In this document: one piece after another, positions 1-8,650 of the stretch | How positions within the stretch are numbered: the first letter of the stretch is position 1 | Layout of the letters: the number at the start of each line of letters is the position of its first letter | From: Clostridiales bacterium | GTDB lineage: Bacteria; Bacillota; Clostridia; Christensenellales; Aristaeellaceae | Assembly (NCBI GenBank): GCA_004557125.1 | Contig: SFET01000046.1 | Coordinates: 1-28,335 of the forward strand | Direction of reading: 5' to 3' | Length of the DNA: 28,335 nucleotides | Translations under genes and position numbers: made by a program | The notes under the pieces: model-generated | What the model was told of the DNA's origin: nothing | Database searches by the model: none | The model's input: only the letters and a program-made list of their open reading frames with translations

Positions 1-2
1 CC

Positions 3-3000
3 GCAACGGCCACGCCGGAGCCCACGGCCACGCCTGAGCCGACTGCGACGGCCACGCCGGAGCCCGTGTACTATTGCAACCTGGAGGAGCACATCCACAT
101 CGAGGATTGCTTCGATGCGGATGGAAATCTGACCTGTACCCTGCCTGCACACCTCCACAGCGAGGAATGCGCGGTGCTGCCCACGCCTGCGCCCACGGAG
201 ACGCCGGAGCCCACGGATACGCCCGAGCCGACTGCGACGCCGGAGCCTGCGTCCACGGAGGAGACGTATCTCTGCGGTCTGGAGGAGCATACCCACGGCG
301 AGGCGTGCTACGACGAGGAGGGCAATCTGATTTGCGAACTGCCGGAGCACGTGCACAGCGAGGACTGCTTGACTGCAGCGGAAGAGCCCGCCGAATCCGA
401 TGACCCGGAATACACCTGCGGTCTGGAGGAGCATACCCACGGCGAGGCGTGCTACGACGAAAACGGTGAATTGATCTGCGGCCTCGAGGAGCATGTGCAC
501 GGCGAGGGCTGTCTGCCTGCGCCCGAATGGCATGTGTACGACGCGCTGGACGGCGCGGTGACGGCCGGTGCGGAGTGCGAAGGCGAGCTCTATGCGGAGC
601 ACATTCCTGAGGAGGATCCGCGCTATGCCGCCTATGCCGATGCGCTGATGCAGGCGTTGGCGGAGTACAGCGACGGCGAAACGCAGGCGCTGGAGATTTA
701 CGATATTGCCTATGCGGCTGCGGATGGGACCCATCCCACCGTCGCGCTGACGCTGCGCCTGGATGCGGCGTTCGGCGGCGACTGCACGCTGCTGGTGGCG
801 CACCTCGCCCAGAGCGGCTGGGAGTGGCTGCCCTGCACTTGGGAGGAAGCCGACGGCGCGATCCTGCTGCGCTTTGAGACGGCGTCCTTCTCGCCCTTCG
901 CGGTGCTGGCCGTGGGCGAACCCGCGGAGCCGACCACCTATGAGCGCCTGCTGGCGGAGATCAGCGCGCTGGTCGTGCCGGCGGAGGACGCGGATGAAGC
1001 AAGTATCGCGGCATACGAGGCCGCGGTGGCGGAGCTGCGCGCCCAGTTGGCCCAGGCACTGGAGAACGGTGAACTGACGGACGAGGAATATGCCGCGCTG
1101 CTTGCGCTGCTGCCGCCGGAGCAGACGATCTATGAAATGCTGCTTGCGGAGGTGGAGGCGCTGGAGAGCCGCGGAAGCCGCAACGATGCCATGGTTGCCG
1201 ATGGCGAGGCGCTGCTGGAGCGCATCCGCCTGGCATGGGAGCGCGGCGAGCTGACCCAGGAGGAATGCGAGGAACTGACAAGCCGCGTGTGCATTCTGCT
1301 CTATTACGATATTGCCGAGCATGCCGACGGCGACAGCTGGCTGCGGCTGAAGAACAGCGGCTGGTTCCAGGCGTACAGCGGTTCCAGCTACACGGCCCTG
1401 CCGGACAGCGCCGCGCAGCCGCTGCCCACGGCTGCACCCATGCGGATGGCCCGCGCCGCCAGCGTGATGCTGCTCTCGGATGATATGGACGACACTCCGT
1501 CTTCGGATGTTCAGGTGGAGAATCGCGGCGGAACGAATAAATCCGCTGACAATGCGGTTTCCGTGAGCAAGACCATTGCGGGCACCGATCTGGAGAACGT
1601 GTTTGATATCACGCTCCAGGTGCAGACCACGCAGAAGATCAAGGAGGTCTACGAGGAGCCGGACATGGCGGTGGTCATCGTCATGGACATCTCCAACACG
1701 ATGAACAGCAATTTCGGCGGCGTGACCCGCTATGCAGCCGCCATGACTGCGGCGGAAAGCTTCCTGGATCAGTTTACCGCAAACAATTCGCTGGGCATCA
1801 GCAAGGTGGGCTTCGTGGCCTTCAACACGGATGCGCATCAGATCTTCGGCCTGCAGGCGTGTGCCAATGCGAGTCAGGAAAATGCGCTGAAGAACACCAT
1901 GCGCACGCAGACCGGAAGCATCATCAACGCGAGCGGGTACAATGAAGCCCACAGCCGCTTCACCAATATTGAGGCCGGCTTGGCGATGGCGAGCGATATG
2001 CTCAACGGCGCGTCGAACAGGAACAAGTACATCATCTTCCTGAGCGACGGTTTCCCCACCACCTACATCAGCAACGGTTATTACGGCTACGATCCTTACG
2101 ATTCCACGGGTCAGTTCTACGATCATGTGCTGAATAAGCCGTGCTCTAGCGGAACCAGCTACAGCAACGAGGCTGCGATCCGCGCCCGCGAAAAGGCAAT
2201 GGCGATCAAGAAATCGGGAACCACGATCTTTTCCATCGGCGTGGATGTAGCCGGACAGACCATTCAGAAGTACATCACGCAGAGCGAGGGGCTCACAGGA
2301 ATCTCCGTCGTGGACCGCACCGGCACCACCTACGAGATCGGCGATGCAAGCAGCACCGAGGCGTACAAGACCTGGCTGAGGGAGAAAATCGGCTCCGGCT
2401 ACTACTACGACAGCACGGATTCTGCGGGCCTGCGCAGTGCGTTCAATCAGATCTTTGCAGAGATCAAGCATCAGATTGAACAGGGCAGCGTGGCCGACTG
2501 GGTCGCCAGCGATCCGCTGCCGACCGTCAACGGCTCTACGGAGTATGTGGAGTTCATCGGGTTCTACAATAAGACGCCGGCGCTGGTTTCCGGAGCTCTC
2601 TCCGGCGAACATAAGACGGGCGCTGAGAACACCGCGAGCTTCGATTCCGGCGAATCTGAGATTTCCTGGGATCTGAAGAATTCTGGTTATCAGACAGCGA
2701 CCTCCGGCAATGTGACCATCTACACCTATTCGCTGGTCTACCGTGTGCGGCTGAAGAACGAAAACGGCAGCTTCAAGGAGGAAACGATCTACCCGACCAA
2801 CGATACCACGACGCTGCAATACCGCATCGTGCAGGGAACGGACGGCAACCTGACCGTATCCGATCCCAAGACCCTCGATTTCCCCATCCCCTTGGTGCAC
2901 GGCTACCTGGTGGATTTGATATTCGAGAAGGTGGATTCCTTCAGAAGCCCCGTGCCAGGTGCGGTATTCATGCTGGCACACGATATCGCCAACTGCAGCA

Positions 3001-3353
3001 TCTGCCGCGGCGACGGAACGAGCGTCGATATTCCGCCCAGGACCGCAACCTCCGATACGGGTGGAACGGTATCCTTCACGGGCATCCCCTCCGGACATAC
3101 GTACACGCTCACGGAGACGAAGGTGCCGGACGGCTATTGGAACAGCCATTCGACCTATCAGGTGACCGTCGCCTATGACAAAATCACCATAGATGGCGAG
3201 TCCATGCCTGAAAACTGGAAGGTCGTCAACAATGTGTCCTATGAACTTCCGCAGACCGGCGGAAGCGGTACGATCTGGTACACCGCAGGCGGCACAGCGC
3301 TGCTGGTGCTTGCACTGCTGATGTATAAAAAGAAACGTCAGAGGGGGGTGTAA
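3..3353 (+). CDS. VWA-domain LPXTG surface protein, likely pilus tip adhesin (5' truncated by window)
   Basis: The frame is open to the left edge, so the N-terminus is missing; a GTG at 66 is only an internal codon. Residues are counted from that codon. The order is Thr/Pro/Glu spacer repeats (TPEPT), three Cys/His-rich 32-residue repeats (nt 75-170, 273-368, 417-512), an Ala/Glu-rich helical region, a von Willebrand A domain from about residue 533 (MIDAS-type D541-x-S543-x-T545, and D661 in FLSDGFP), then a SpaA-like domain with an E-box (TLTETKVPDGY). It ends with an LPQTG sorting signal at residue 1061, a hydrophobic segment and a KKKRQR tail. Such VWA proteins sit at the tip of sortase-built pili, bind host or matrix ligands, and are joined to shaft pilin by a class C sortase. 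It is first in a pilin/sortase cluster. The role is inferred from architecture and context; the ligand is unknown. Confidence 0.9.
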   Translation, partial: ATATPEPTATPEPTATATPEPVYYCNLEEHIHIEDCFDADGNLTCTLPAHLHSEECAVLPTPAPTETPEPTDTPEPTATPEPASTEETYLCGLEEHTHGEACYDEEGNLICELPEHVHSEDCLTAAEEPAESDDPEYTCGLEEHTHGEACYDENGELICGLEEHVHGEGCLPAPEWHVYDALDGAVTAGAECEGELYAEHIPEEDPRYAAYADALMQALAEYSDGETQALEIYDIAYAAADGTHPTVALTLRLDAAFGGDCTLLVAHLAQSGWEWLPCTWEEADGAILLRFETASFSPFAVLAVGEPAEPTTYERLLAEISALVVPAEDADEASIAAYEAAVAELRAQLAQALENGELTDEEYAALLALLPPEQTIYEMLLAEVEALESRGSRNDAMVADGEALLERIRLAWERGELTQEECEELTSRVCILLYYDIAEHADGDSWLRLKNSGWFQAYSGSSYTALPDSAAQPLPTAAPMRMARAASVMLLSDDMDDTPSSDVQVENRGGTNKSADNAVSVSKTIAGTDLENVFDITLQVQTTQKIKEVYEEPDMAVVIVMDISNTMNSNFGGVTRYAAAMTAAESFLDQFTANNSLGISKVGFVAFNTDAHQIFGLQACANASQENALKNTMRTQTGSIINASGYNEAHSRFTNIEAGLAMASDMLNGASNRNKYIIFLSDGFPTTYISNGYYGYDPYDSTGQFYDHVLNKPCSSGTSYSNEAAIRAREKAMAIKKSGTTIFSIGVDVAGQTIQKYITQSEGLTGISVVDRTGTTYEIGDASSTEAYKTWLREKIGSGYYYDSTDSAGLRSAFNQIFAEIKHQIEQGSVADWVASDPLPTVNGSTEYVEFIGFYNKTPALVSGALSGEHKTGAENTASFDSGESEISWDLKNSGYQTATSGNVTIYTYSLVYRVRLKNENGSFKEETIYPTNDTTTLQYRIVQGTDGNLTVSDPKTLDFPIPLVHGYLVDLIFEKVDSFRSPVPGAVFMLAHDIANCSICRGDGTSVDIPPRTATSDTGGTVSFTGIPSGHTYTLTETKVPDGYWNSHSTYQVTVAYDKITIDGESMPENWKVVNNVSYELPQTGGSGTIWYTAGGTALLVLALLMYKKKRQRGV

Positions 3354-3438
3354 TTGAGCCCCGTTGGGCCAGATTCACTCCCAGAGTTGGGAACAGAGGT
3401 TGTTTGATTCATATAAGGGAAAGGAAAGGGACAAAGGA

Positions 3439-4917
3439 ATGAAGAAAATTTTGAGCATTGCCATGGCGCTGGTTCTGATGCTGGCAATGGCGGGCACCGC
3501 GATGGCGGCGCAGGAAGGCACGCTGACGGGTGGTTCCATCACCATTAACGACGCCGTTCCTGGACAGGCCTACAAGGCTTACCAGATTCTCTATCTGGAG
3601 AGCTACAATGCAACCGCGGGTGCCTATGCCTACAAGGCCAACAGCGCATGGGAGACCTGGCTGCGCACCCAGACCACCTACCTGAGCTTTGATGCGCAGG
3701 GCTATGTGACCTGGAAGGCGAACGCGGACGCCGCCGCATTCGCCAAGCTGGCACAGGCCGAGGCCACAAAGACTGGTAGCACCATCACCGCCGACGCAAC
3801 GGCGACTGCACCTGCTGCAGCCGAGGGTGCAACCTATTCCACCGTGACAATTGATAATCTGAATCTGGGCTACTATCTGGTGGACACCACGCTGGGTACG
3901 CTGTGCTCCCTGGACACCACCAATCCGGATGTGGAGATGTTCGAAAAGAATGTGGCACCCGCGAACGTCAAAACCGTTGAGGAGGACTCCACCGGCAACT
4001 ACGGCGAGACCAACGACGCGGATATCGGCCAGACCGTGAACTTCAAGAGCACCATCACCGCCCAGGCCGGCGCGGAGAACTATGTGTTCCACGATAAGAT
4101 GTCCGCTGGCCTGACCTACACCGGCGTGACCGGCATCACGCTGAAGACTGGGAGCGAAGAACCTGCGACTGTGGCTGCGTCCAACTACACCGTCGTGACC
4201 GAGGGCCTGACCGACGACTGCACCTTCGAGGTGCGCTTCACCCAGGCCTTCTGCGATACCCTCAAGGCCAATGATCAGATCGTGATCTCCTACAAAGCTA
4301 CGTTGAACGAGAATGCGGTGGTAGGACTTCCGGGCAACCCCAACGAAAGCAAGCTCAGCTACGGCGACAGCAGCATGAGTAGTTCCAATGTCACTCCGCC
4401 CAGCCAGACCACGACCTACACCTGGGATGTGGACGTGTTCAAGTACACCATGAACGGCGAGACCGAAACGGCCCTGGCTGGCGCGACCTTCACGCTGAGC
4501 AAGAATGCCGACGGCTCCAAGCCCATCGCGCTGGTGAGCGAGGGCAACAACGTCTATCGCGTGGCCAAGACCGGCGAGACCGGCACCGTGACCGAGATCA
4601 CCACCGACGCCACCGGCAAGTTCACCATCAAGGGCCTGGATGCGGACACCTACTACCTGACTGAGACCGCCGCTCCTGCGGGCTACAACAAGCTGGCAAG
4701 TGCCGTTACCATCACGATTGGCAATAACGGCGTGGTCAACGGCACCACCGAAGCGACTCAGGGCGTGGACGAGGTCAAGGTGCTGAACCAGTCCGGCGCG
4801 GAGCTGCCCTCCACCGGCGGCATCGGCACCACGATCTTCTACGTGATCGGCGCGGCGCTGGTGATCGGCGCGATCGTGATTCTGGTCGCGAAGAAGTGCG
4901 CGGGTTCCGAGAAGTAA
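3439..4917 (+). CDS. Major shaft pilin, SpaA/FctA-type, isopeptide-forming, LPSTG anchored
   Basis: The ATG at 3439 is chosen because it begins a clear signal peptide (MKKILSIAMAL... ending near AMA) and follows an AAGG-rich SD; an upstream in-frame ATG at 3364 would put a hydrophilic stretch ahead of the signal. The protein is 492 aa. An N-terminal pilin domain (GQAYKAYQILYL) is followed by a KTVEEDSTGNYG linker, an isopeptide-type D2 domain (about residues 180-330) and a SpaA/Cna-B-like domain with an E-box-type motif (YYLTETAAPAGYN). LPSTG begins at residue 456, with a membrane segment and a KKCAGSEK tail. Polymerised by the adjacent class C sortase, such pilins form the covalent shaft. 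The exact acceptor lysine cannot be named; VFKYT or the linker lysine are candidates. Class is certain; shaft identity is inferred from position and domains. Confidence 0.92.
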   Translation: MKKILSIAMALVLMLAMAGTAMAAQEGTLTGGSITINDAVPGQAYKAYQILYLESYNATAGAYAYKANSAWETWLRTQTTYLSFDAQGYVTWKANADAAAFAKLAQAEATKTGSTITADATATAPAAAEGATYSTVTIDNLNLGYYLVDTTLGTLCSLDTTNPDVEMFEKNVAPANVKTVEEDSTGNYGETNDADIGQTVNFKSTITAQAGAENYVFHDKMSAGLTYTGVTGITLKTGSEEPATVAASNYTVVTEGLTDDCTFEVRFTQAFCDTLKANDQIVISYKATLNENAVVGLPGNPNESKLSYGDSSMSSSNVTPPSQTTTYTWDVDVFKYTMNGETETALAGATFTLSKNADGSKPIALVSEGNNVYRVAKTGETGTVTEITTDATGKFTIKGLDADTYYLTETAAPAGYNKLASAVTITIGNNGVVNGTTEATQGVDEVKVLNQSGAELPSTGGIGTTIFYVIGAALVIGAIVILVAKKCAGSEK

Positions 4918-4936
4918 CCGACGCAAATGGCGCGCT

Positions 4937-4960
4937 CCGGGAGGGGTTCCTCCCTCCCGG
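4937..4960 (+). repeat. Hairpin between pilin and class C sortase genes
   Basis: A 9-bp perfect stem (CCGGGAGGG / CCCTCCCGG) with a 6-nt loop starts 20 nt after the pilin stop. No U-run follows, so it is not a good terminator. It may lower downstream expression or stabilise the 3' end of the abundant pilin message; that is inference. Confidence 0.5.
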
Positions 4961-5001
4961 GGCTCCGCCTGCTCTTGATCCAACAACAAGGAGAACGCTG
5001 C

Positions 5002-5826
5002 ATGAAAAAGCATCTTTCCACCATCCTGCTGGTCGTCGTCATACTTGCAGGGCTCTCCTTGTTGCTGTATCCCAGTTTCAGCAACTATTGGAACGAACGG
5101 CACCAGTCCGTGGCCATCCAGTCCTACGGCGAGCGCGTGGCGCAGCTGGACAACAGCGCCGCGCAACAGCTGCTGCGGGAGGCCCGCGCGTACAACGCAA
5201 CGCTTCCGGGCAGGGAGAACCCCTTCGTGCTCAGCGATGCGGAGATGGCGGAATATGAAGGACTGCTGGACGTGACCGGCACGGGCGTGATGGGCTACGT
5301 CGAGATCCCGAGCCTCGACTGCATGCTGCCCATCTACCACGGCACGGACGAGGCCGTGCTGCAGATCGCCGTGGGGCACATACCGGGCTCGTCGCTGCCG
5401 GTGGGCGGCATGGGCACCCACTGCGTGCTCTCCGGCCACCGGGGTCTTCCGTCGGCAAAGCTGTTCACCAATCTGGACCAGCTGGCCGAGGGGGATGTGT
5501 TCCGGCTGCACGTGCTGGACGAGGTGCTGGCCTACGAGGTGGATCAGATCCTCACCGTGGAACCCCAGGACGTGGCGGCGCTGGAGATCGACCCGGCGCA
5601 GGACTTCTGCACGCTGGTGACCTGCACGCCCTACGGCATCAACTCCCATCGGCTGCTGGTGCGGGGGCACCGCATCGAGACGGTGGAGGAGCAGGCGCCG
5701 GTGCGCGTGGGTTCGGACGCGGCGTATCTGAACCGGAATGTGGTGGCGGCGTGCCTGGCTGTGCCGGTGCTGCTGGTGCTGCTGCTGGCGGCGCTGCTGA
5801 TGCGGCCGCGGAAAAGAGAAAAGTGA
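5002..5826 (+). CDS. Class C (pilin-polymerising) sortase
   Basis: The ATG at 5002 follows AAGGAG at 6-7 nt spacing and begins an N-terminal membrane helix (MKKHLSTILLVVVILAGL); the longer frame upstream lacks a plausible signal. The protein is 274 aa. The catalytic triad is visible as His146 (SGHRGLP), Cys208 (TLVTCTPYG) and Arg217 (NSHRLLVRGHR). A second C-terminal membrane helix (about residues 247-267), followed by RPRKREK, is typical of class C. The lid region has N-P-F at 73-75 where many class C enzymes carry D-P-F/W/Y. It acts on the outer membrane face, cleaving LPXTG pilins and forming isopeptide links between subunits. It lies between shaft and minor pilin genes in one apparent operon. 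Confidence 0.93.
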   Translation: MKKHLSTILLVVVILAGLSLLLYPSFSNYWNERHQSVAIQSYGERVAQLDNSAAQQLLREARAYNATLPGRENPFVLSDAEMAEYEGLLDVTGTGVMGYVEIPSLDCMLPIYHGTDEAVLQIAVGHIPGSSLPVGGMGTHCVLSGHRGLPSAKLFTNLDQLAEGDVFRLHVLDEVLAYEVDQILTVEPQDVAALEIDPAQDFCTLVTCTPYGINSHRLLVRGHRIETVEEQAPVRVGSDAAYLNRNVVAACLAVPVLLVLLLAALLMRPRKREK

Positions 5827-5881
5827 CGGCGGGATCCGGCATTGCCGGCTTTCGCGTGGAATTTGGAGCGAGGTGAACACT

Positions 5882-6808
5882 GTGCGCGCATTTGCGAGGG
5901 AATCGCACAGACAGAAAAGGATCTTCCGAAGGATGGCGGCGGCGCTGATCTGCCTGCTGCTGATGCTGCCGTGCGCGGCTCTGGCATCGGCGGCCGGTTC
6001 GATTGAGATCCGCTACGCAAGCGAGGGTCAGGCCATCGCAGGCGCGACGTTTTCGCTGTACCGCGTGGCGGAGATCGACGCGCAGGGGGCGTATGTCCCC
6101 GTGGGCGCCTTTGCCGACTGCCCGGTGGAGCTGAAGGCCGATACCGCGGAGGAGTGGCGCGCGCTGGCGGAGACGCTGTCGGGCTATGCGCTGAATGCTG
6201 TCGCGGATGCGAAGGGCAGCACCGACGCCCAGGGTGCGTTGCGCTTCGGCGAGCTTGCGCGGGGCCTGTACCTGGTGGTGGGCGCGGAGCTGCGCACCGG
6301 GTCGCAGCGCTATCTGGCGGAACCCGCGCTGGTAACGGTGGGGGATGCGCCGGTGACGCTGGAGCCCAAGGCGGAGATCGTTGAGGAGGAGCCGGTCAGC
6401 CTGCGGGTCATCAAGGTCTGGAAGGACAAGGGCTACGAGAGCAAGCGGCCGCAGGAAATTACGGTGGAGCTGTACAACGGCGCGGAGCTGGTGGATACCG
6501 TGCAGCTGAGCGCCGCCAACAACTGGCGCCAGACCTGGACGGATCTGACTGCAGGGGACTGGCGCGTCGTGGAGCGCACCGCCGTCGAGGGCTATACGGT
6601 CGTGAGCACCCACGAGGGCTACGAGTACGTGATCACCAACAGCTATACCGCGCCGGGCGGCTCCACGGGCGGCTCCACGGGCGGTTCGTCGGGCGGCGGC
6701 AAGCTGCCGCAGACGGGCATGCTGTGGTGGCCGGTGCCGCTGCTGGCCGTCGCCGGGGTGGCGCTGTTCCTCGCAGGATGGATCCGGCACGGTCGGGGAG
6801 AGAACTGA
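5882..6808 (+). CDS. Minor/basal pilin, Cna-B domain, LPQTG anchored
   Basis: The preferred start is the GTG at 5882, because AGGTGA lies 5 nt upstream; GTG 5873 is possible but its GGAG is only 4 nt away. The N-terminus is positively charged (RQKRIFRR) and then hydrophobic, ending near ALASA: a signal peptide. A first prealbumin-like domain (GSIEIRYASEGQAIAGATFSLY) is followed by a Cna-B domain (IKVWKDKGYESKRPQEITVEL ... DLTAGDWRVVERTAVEGYT). A Gly/Ser/Thr linker (GGSTGGSTGGSS) then leads to LPQTG, a membrane helix and a RHGRGEN tail. The protein is about 308 aa. Short two-domain LPXTG pilins beside class C sortases usually form the pilus base attached to peptidoglycan. Basal placement is inferred. 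Confidence 0.88.
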   Translation: MRAFARESHRQKRIFRRMAAALICLLLMLPCAALASAAGSIEIRYASEGQAIAGATFSLYRVAEIDAQGAYVPVGAFADCPVELKADTAEEWRALAETLSGYALNAVADAKGSTDAQGALRFGELARGLYLVVGAELRTGSQRYLAEPALVTVGDAPVTLEPKAEIVEEEPVSLRVIKVWKDKGYESKRPQEITVELYNGAELVDTVQLSAANNWRQTWTDLTAGDWRVVERTAVEGYTVVSTHEGYEYVITNSYTAPGGSTGGSTGGSSGGGKLPQTGMLWWPVPLLAVAGVALFLAGWIRHGRGEN

Positions 6809-6809
6809 T

Positions 6810-8033
6810 ATGAAGAAAAAGAATCGGAAGGGTCGCTTTCTGATGATCGCGGGGCTGCTGCTCGTTGCGGCGGCCCTTTTTCTGACGGCGAAGAACCTGC
6901 TGGAGGAGCGCAATGCCCAGCAGGCTGCCGAGGCGGCGGTGGATGCGCTGCACGCGACGATTCCCGGCTACGGCGCGGAGGCCGACCGGGTGATCGTGAC
7001 GGATGCGCTGGGCAACGCCGTGGAGGTCGGAGCGGACGCGTCGGGAAATCCCGTGCAGGCGGATGGAAGTATGCCCTGGCCGGTGGACGAGTCCGGAGAA
7101 CCCGTGCCCGCCGTGGCGGATGTGCTGCGGGGCACGTGGATTCCCTGGCCGACGGATGCGTCGGGCAAGCTGCTGTCGAATGCGCTGGACGGCAGCGGCG
7201 CAGTGCTGGACTGGCCGATGGACGCAAGCGGCGCGCCGCTTCCCTGGCCGGTGGACGCGGACGGTCTGCCGCTGGCGGAGGTGACGGACGCATCGGGCAG
7301 GGTCTACCGCTGGCCGGAGTCTGCCGTGGGCATGGACGCCGATCTGGCCGATCGCGCGGGCTTTGTTTTGCTGCCGGCGGATGCGCAGGGGCGGGTATGC
7401 GGCGGCGCGGAGGCCACGCAAGCTGTCGCCTGGCCAGTGGACGCCCTGGGCAGACTGCTGCCCTGGCTGCGCGTGGATGGCAGATGTGCCGCGCCCTGGC
7501 CGCTGAACCGGCAGGGGAGGGCATTGGCGCCCTCCATGGCGCAGCTGCAGCGCAGGGAGGCGCTTCGGACGCTGGAACTGGAGTCCCGGCCGGTCTATGA
7601 GCGCTATCCCGACATGGAGATGCCCGTGACCATGATCAAGGGAAACGCCTACATCGGCGTGCTGGACATTCCCTCGAAGGGGCTGTCGCTGCCGGTCATG
7701 AGTGAGTGGAGCTATTCCCGGCTGCGGATCGCGCCCTGCCGCTACTCCGGCTCGGTGTACAGCAAGGACATCGTGATTGCCGGCCACAACTATGCCCGCC
7801 ACTTTGGCCCCATCAAGAGCATGCGGGTGGGGGATGCGGTCAATTTCACGGATGCCGACGGCAATGCGTTTCACTACGAGGTGGCCGGCGTGGAGGTCCT
7901 CAAGGGCACTGCGGTGGAGGAGATGCAGGCCGGAGACTGGGATCTGACGCTGTTTACCTGCACCTATGGCGGCAAGAGCCGCTGCGCGCTGCGCTGCCGT
8001 CTGATCGACAGCGTTCCGGCGCAGAAAAGTTAA
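6810..8033 (+). CDS. Sortase with repeat-rich N-terminal extracellular insert
   Basis: The ATG is one base after the preceding TGA, with GGGGAG upstream: translational coupling is likely. The protein is 407 aa. A membrane anchor spans residues 9-26. Residues about 62-241 hold degenerate repeats of the type W-P-x-D-x-x-G-x-x-L-P. The sortase core covers about 278-400, with His326 (IVIAGHNYARHFG), Cys384 (LFTCTYGGKSR) and Arg391. There is no C-terminal membrane helix, so it is not a second class C enzyme; the TYGGKSR form matches sortases commonly found beside clostridial SpaA-type pilins. It could anchor the finished pilus or the minor pilin to the wall. The core is about 130 residues, so the protein is much longer than usual because of the insert. 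Confidence 0.9.
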   Translation: MKKKNRKGRFLMIAGLLLVAAALFLTAKNLLEERNAQQAAEAAVDALHATIPGYGAEADRVIVTDALGNAVEVGADASGNPVQADGSMPWPVDESGEPVPAVADVLRGTWIPWPTDASGKLLSNALDGSGAVLDWPMDASGAPLPWPVDADGLPLAEVTDASGRVYRWPESAVGMDADLADRAGFVLLPADAQGRVCGGAEATQAVAWPVDALGRLLPWLRVDGRCAAPWPLNRQGRALAPSMAQLQRREALRTLELESRPVYERYPDMEMPVTMIKGNAYIGVLDIPSKGLSLPVMSEWSYSRLRIAPCRYSGSVYSKDIVIAGHNYARHFGPIKSMRVGDAVNFTDADGNAFHYEVAGVEVLKGTAVEEMQAGDWDLTLFTCTYGGKSRCALRCRLIDSVPAQKS

Positions 8034-8139
8034 GCTGGGACGATTCTGAAATCTGCGATTTAACTGCATGACGCTGGAAATAACAGAGATAAAACTGGAG
8101 GAAGTGCATATTTTTTGATAAAAAAGTTTTGAAAATGGC

Positions 8140-8168
8140 TTGACGCGACCGGGAATCTATGGTATTAT
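8140..8168 (+). promoter_or_regulatory. Promoter upstream of the structured RNA region
   Basis: TTGACG (8140-8145), a 17-nt spacer and TATTAT (8163-8168). It is in an AT-rich stretch after the pilus operon and the expected start lies near 8175. No convincing coding sequence follows for about 480 nt. Confidence 0.75.
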
Positions 8169-8174
8169 AAAGAC

Positions 8175-8578
8175 GAGCCAAGGAAGATGGAAATCAAAAA
8201 GGAAACCGAGCGCAGAGACGCTTTCCATTTCGGTAAACCGGAGCGCCGGACAGAGAGACCGAAATAAATCGGAGACCCGGAAACCATCCCAGGCAAATGA
8301 AGAGAGAAAGGGGCGATACCATTGTACCACACAGATGTCACAGAACGGTATGACTGCTTTGCCCCGATCAATGTTTGAGATAAATGAGCGATCTGATTCC
8401 CCGGTGAGCGTGCTGAGAAGGTAGAGAAGCGAAGAAGAGAAAAGCGCGTGCGTCGGCTGGAAGCGAATGAATCCCGGTTTACTGGAAAGTGCATTGAAAA
8501 GGGCAAAGCAGATGCCGGAATTACAACCAAATAGAAGCAACATCACCGCCGGCGCGTATGGACCGGCGGTTTATTTCT
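8175..8578 (+). ncRNA. Candidate structured RNA or long riboregulatory leader (unrecognised)
   Basis: This stretch between a sigma-A-type promoter and an intrinsic terminator lacks a credible protein: frames are short and low-complexity with no good SD-start pair. It is rich in complementarity. Found by eye: GGAA/TTCC with AGCG/CGCT (8201-8226); CCGG-AGCG-CCGG (8238-8249); ATTTCGGT (8227-8234) with ACCGAAAT (8258-8265); GGGGC (8310-8314) with GCCCC (8361-8365), enclosing ATACC (8316-8320) and GGTAT (8347-8351). A long-range 14-bp helix pairs 8228-8241 with 8474-8487, with only two G-U pairs. Some are mutually exclusive, suggesting alternative folds. I could not match RNase P RNA, tmRNA, 6S, SRP or a known riboswitch. 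It may be a free RNA or a leader attenuating the kinase-like gene at 8651. Confidence 0.6.
8545..8578 (+). terminator. Intrinsic terminator ending the structured RNA
   Basis: ACCGCCGG (8545-8552) pairs with CCGGCGGT (8563-8570) around a 10-nt loop and is followed by TTATTTCT. It lies 73 nt before the next start codon, and no clear promoter intervenes, so readthrough may feed that gene. Confidence 0.75.
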
Positions 8579-8650
8579 CCTTCGGGCCGCATCGCCTGTA
8601 AAGCGGGCGCTTTCTGAAATGTTGGGATCGGTTGAAGGGAGGTTCAGCAG

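Noticed and set aside
3409..5880. Long open frame (823 aa) antisense to the pilin and sortase genes
   Set aside because: GC-rich codon use leaves antisense frames open; the translation is His/Arg/Gln-rich with no domain, SD or signal, and the sense genes are unequivocal.
8140..8424. 94-codon frame over the structured RNA region
   Set aside because: It would start inside the promoter, has no SD and encodes a Ser/Arg/Lys-rich sequence without domains; base-pairing constraints explain the region better.
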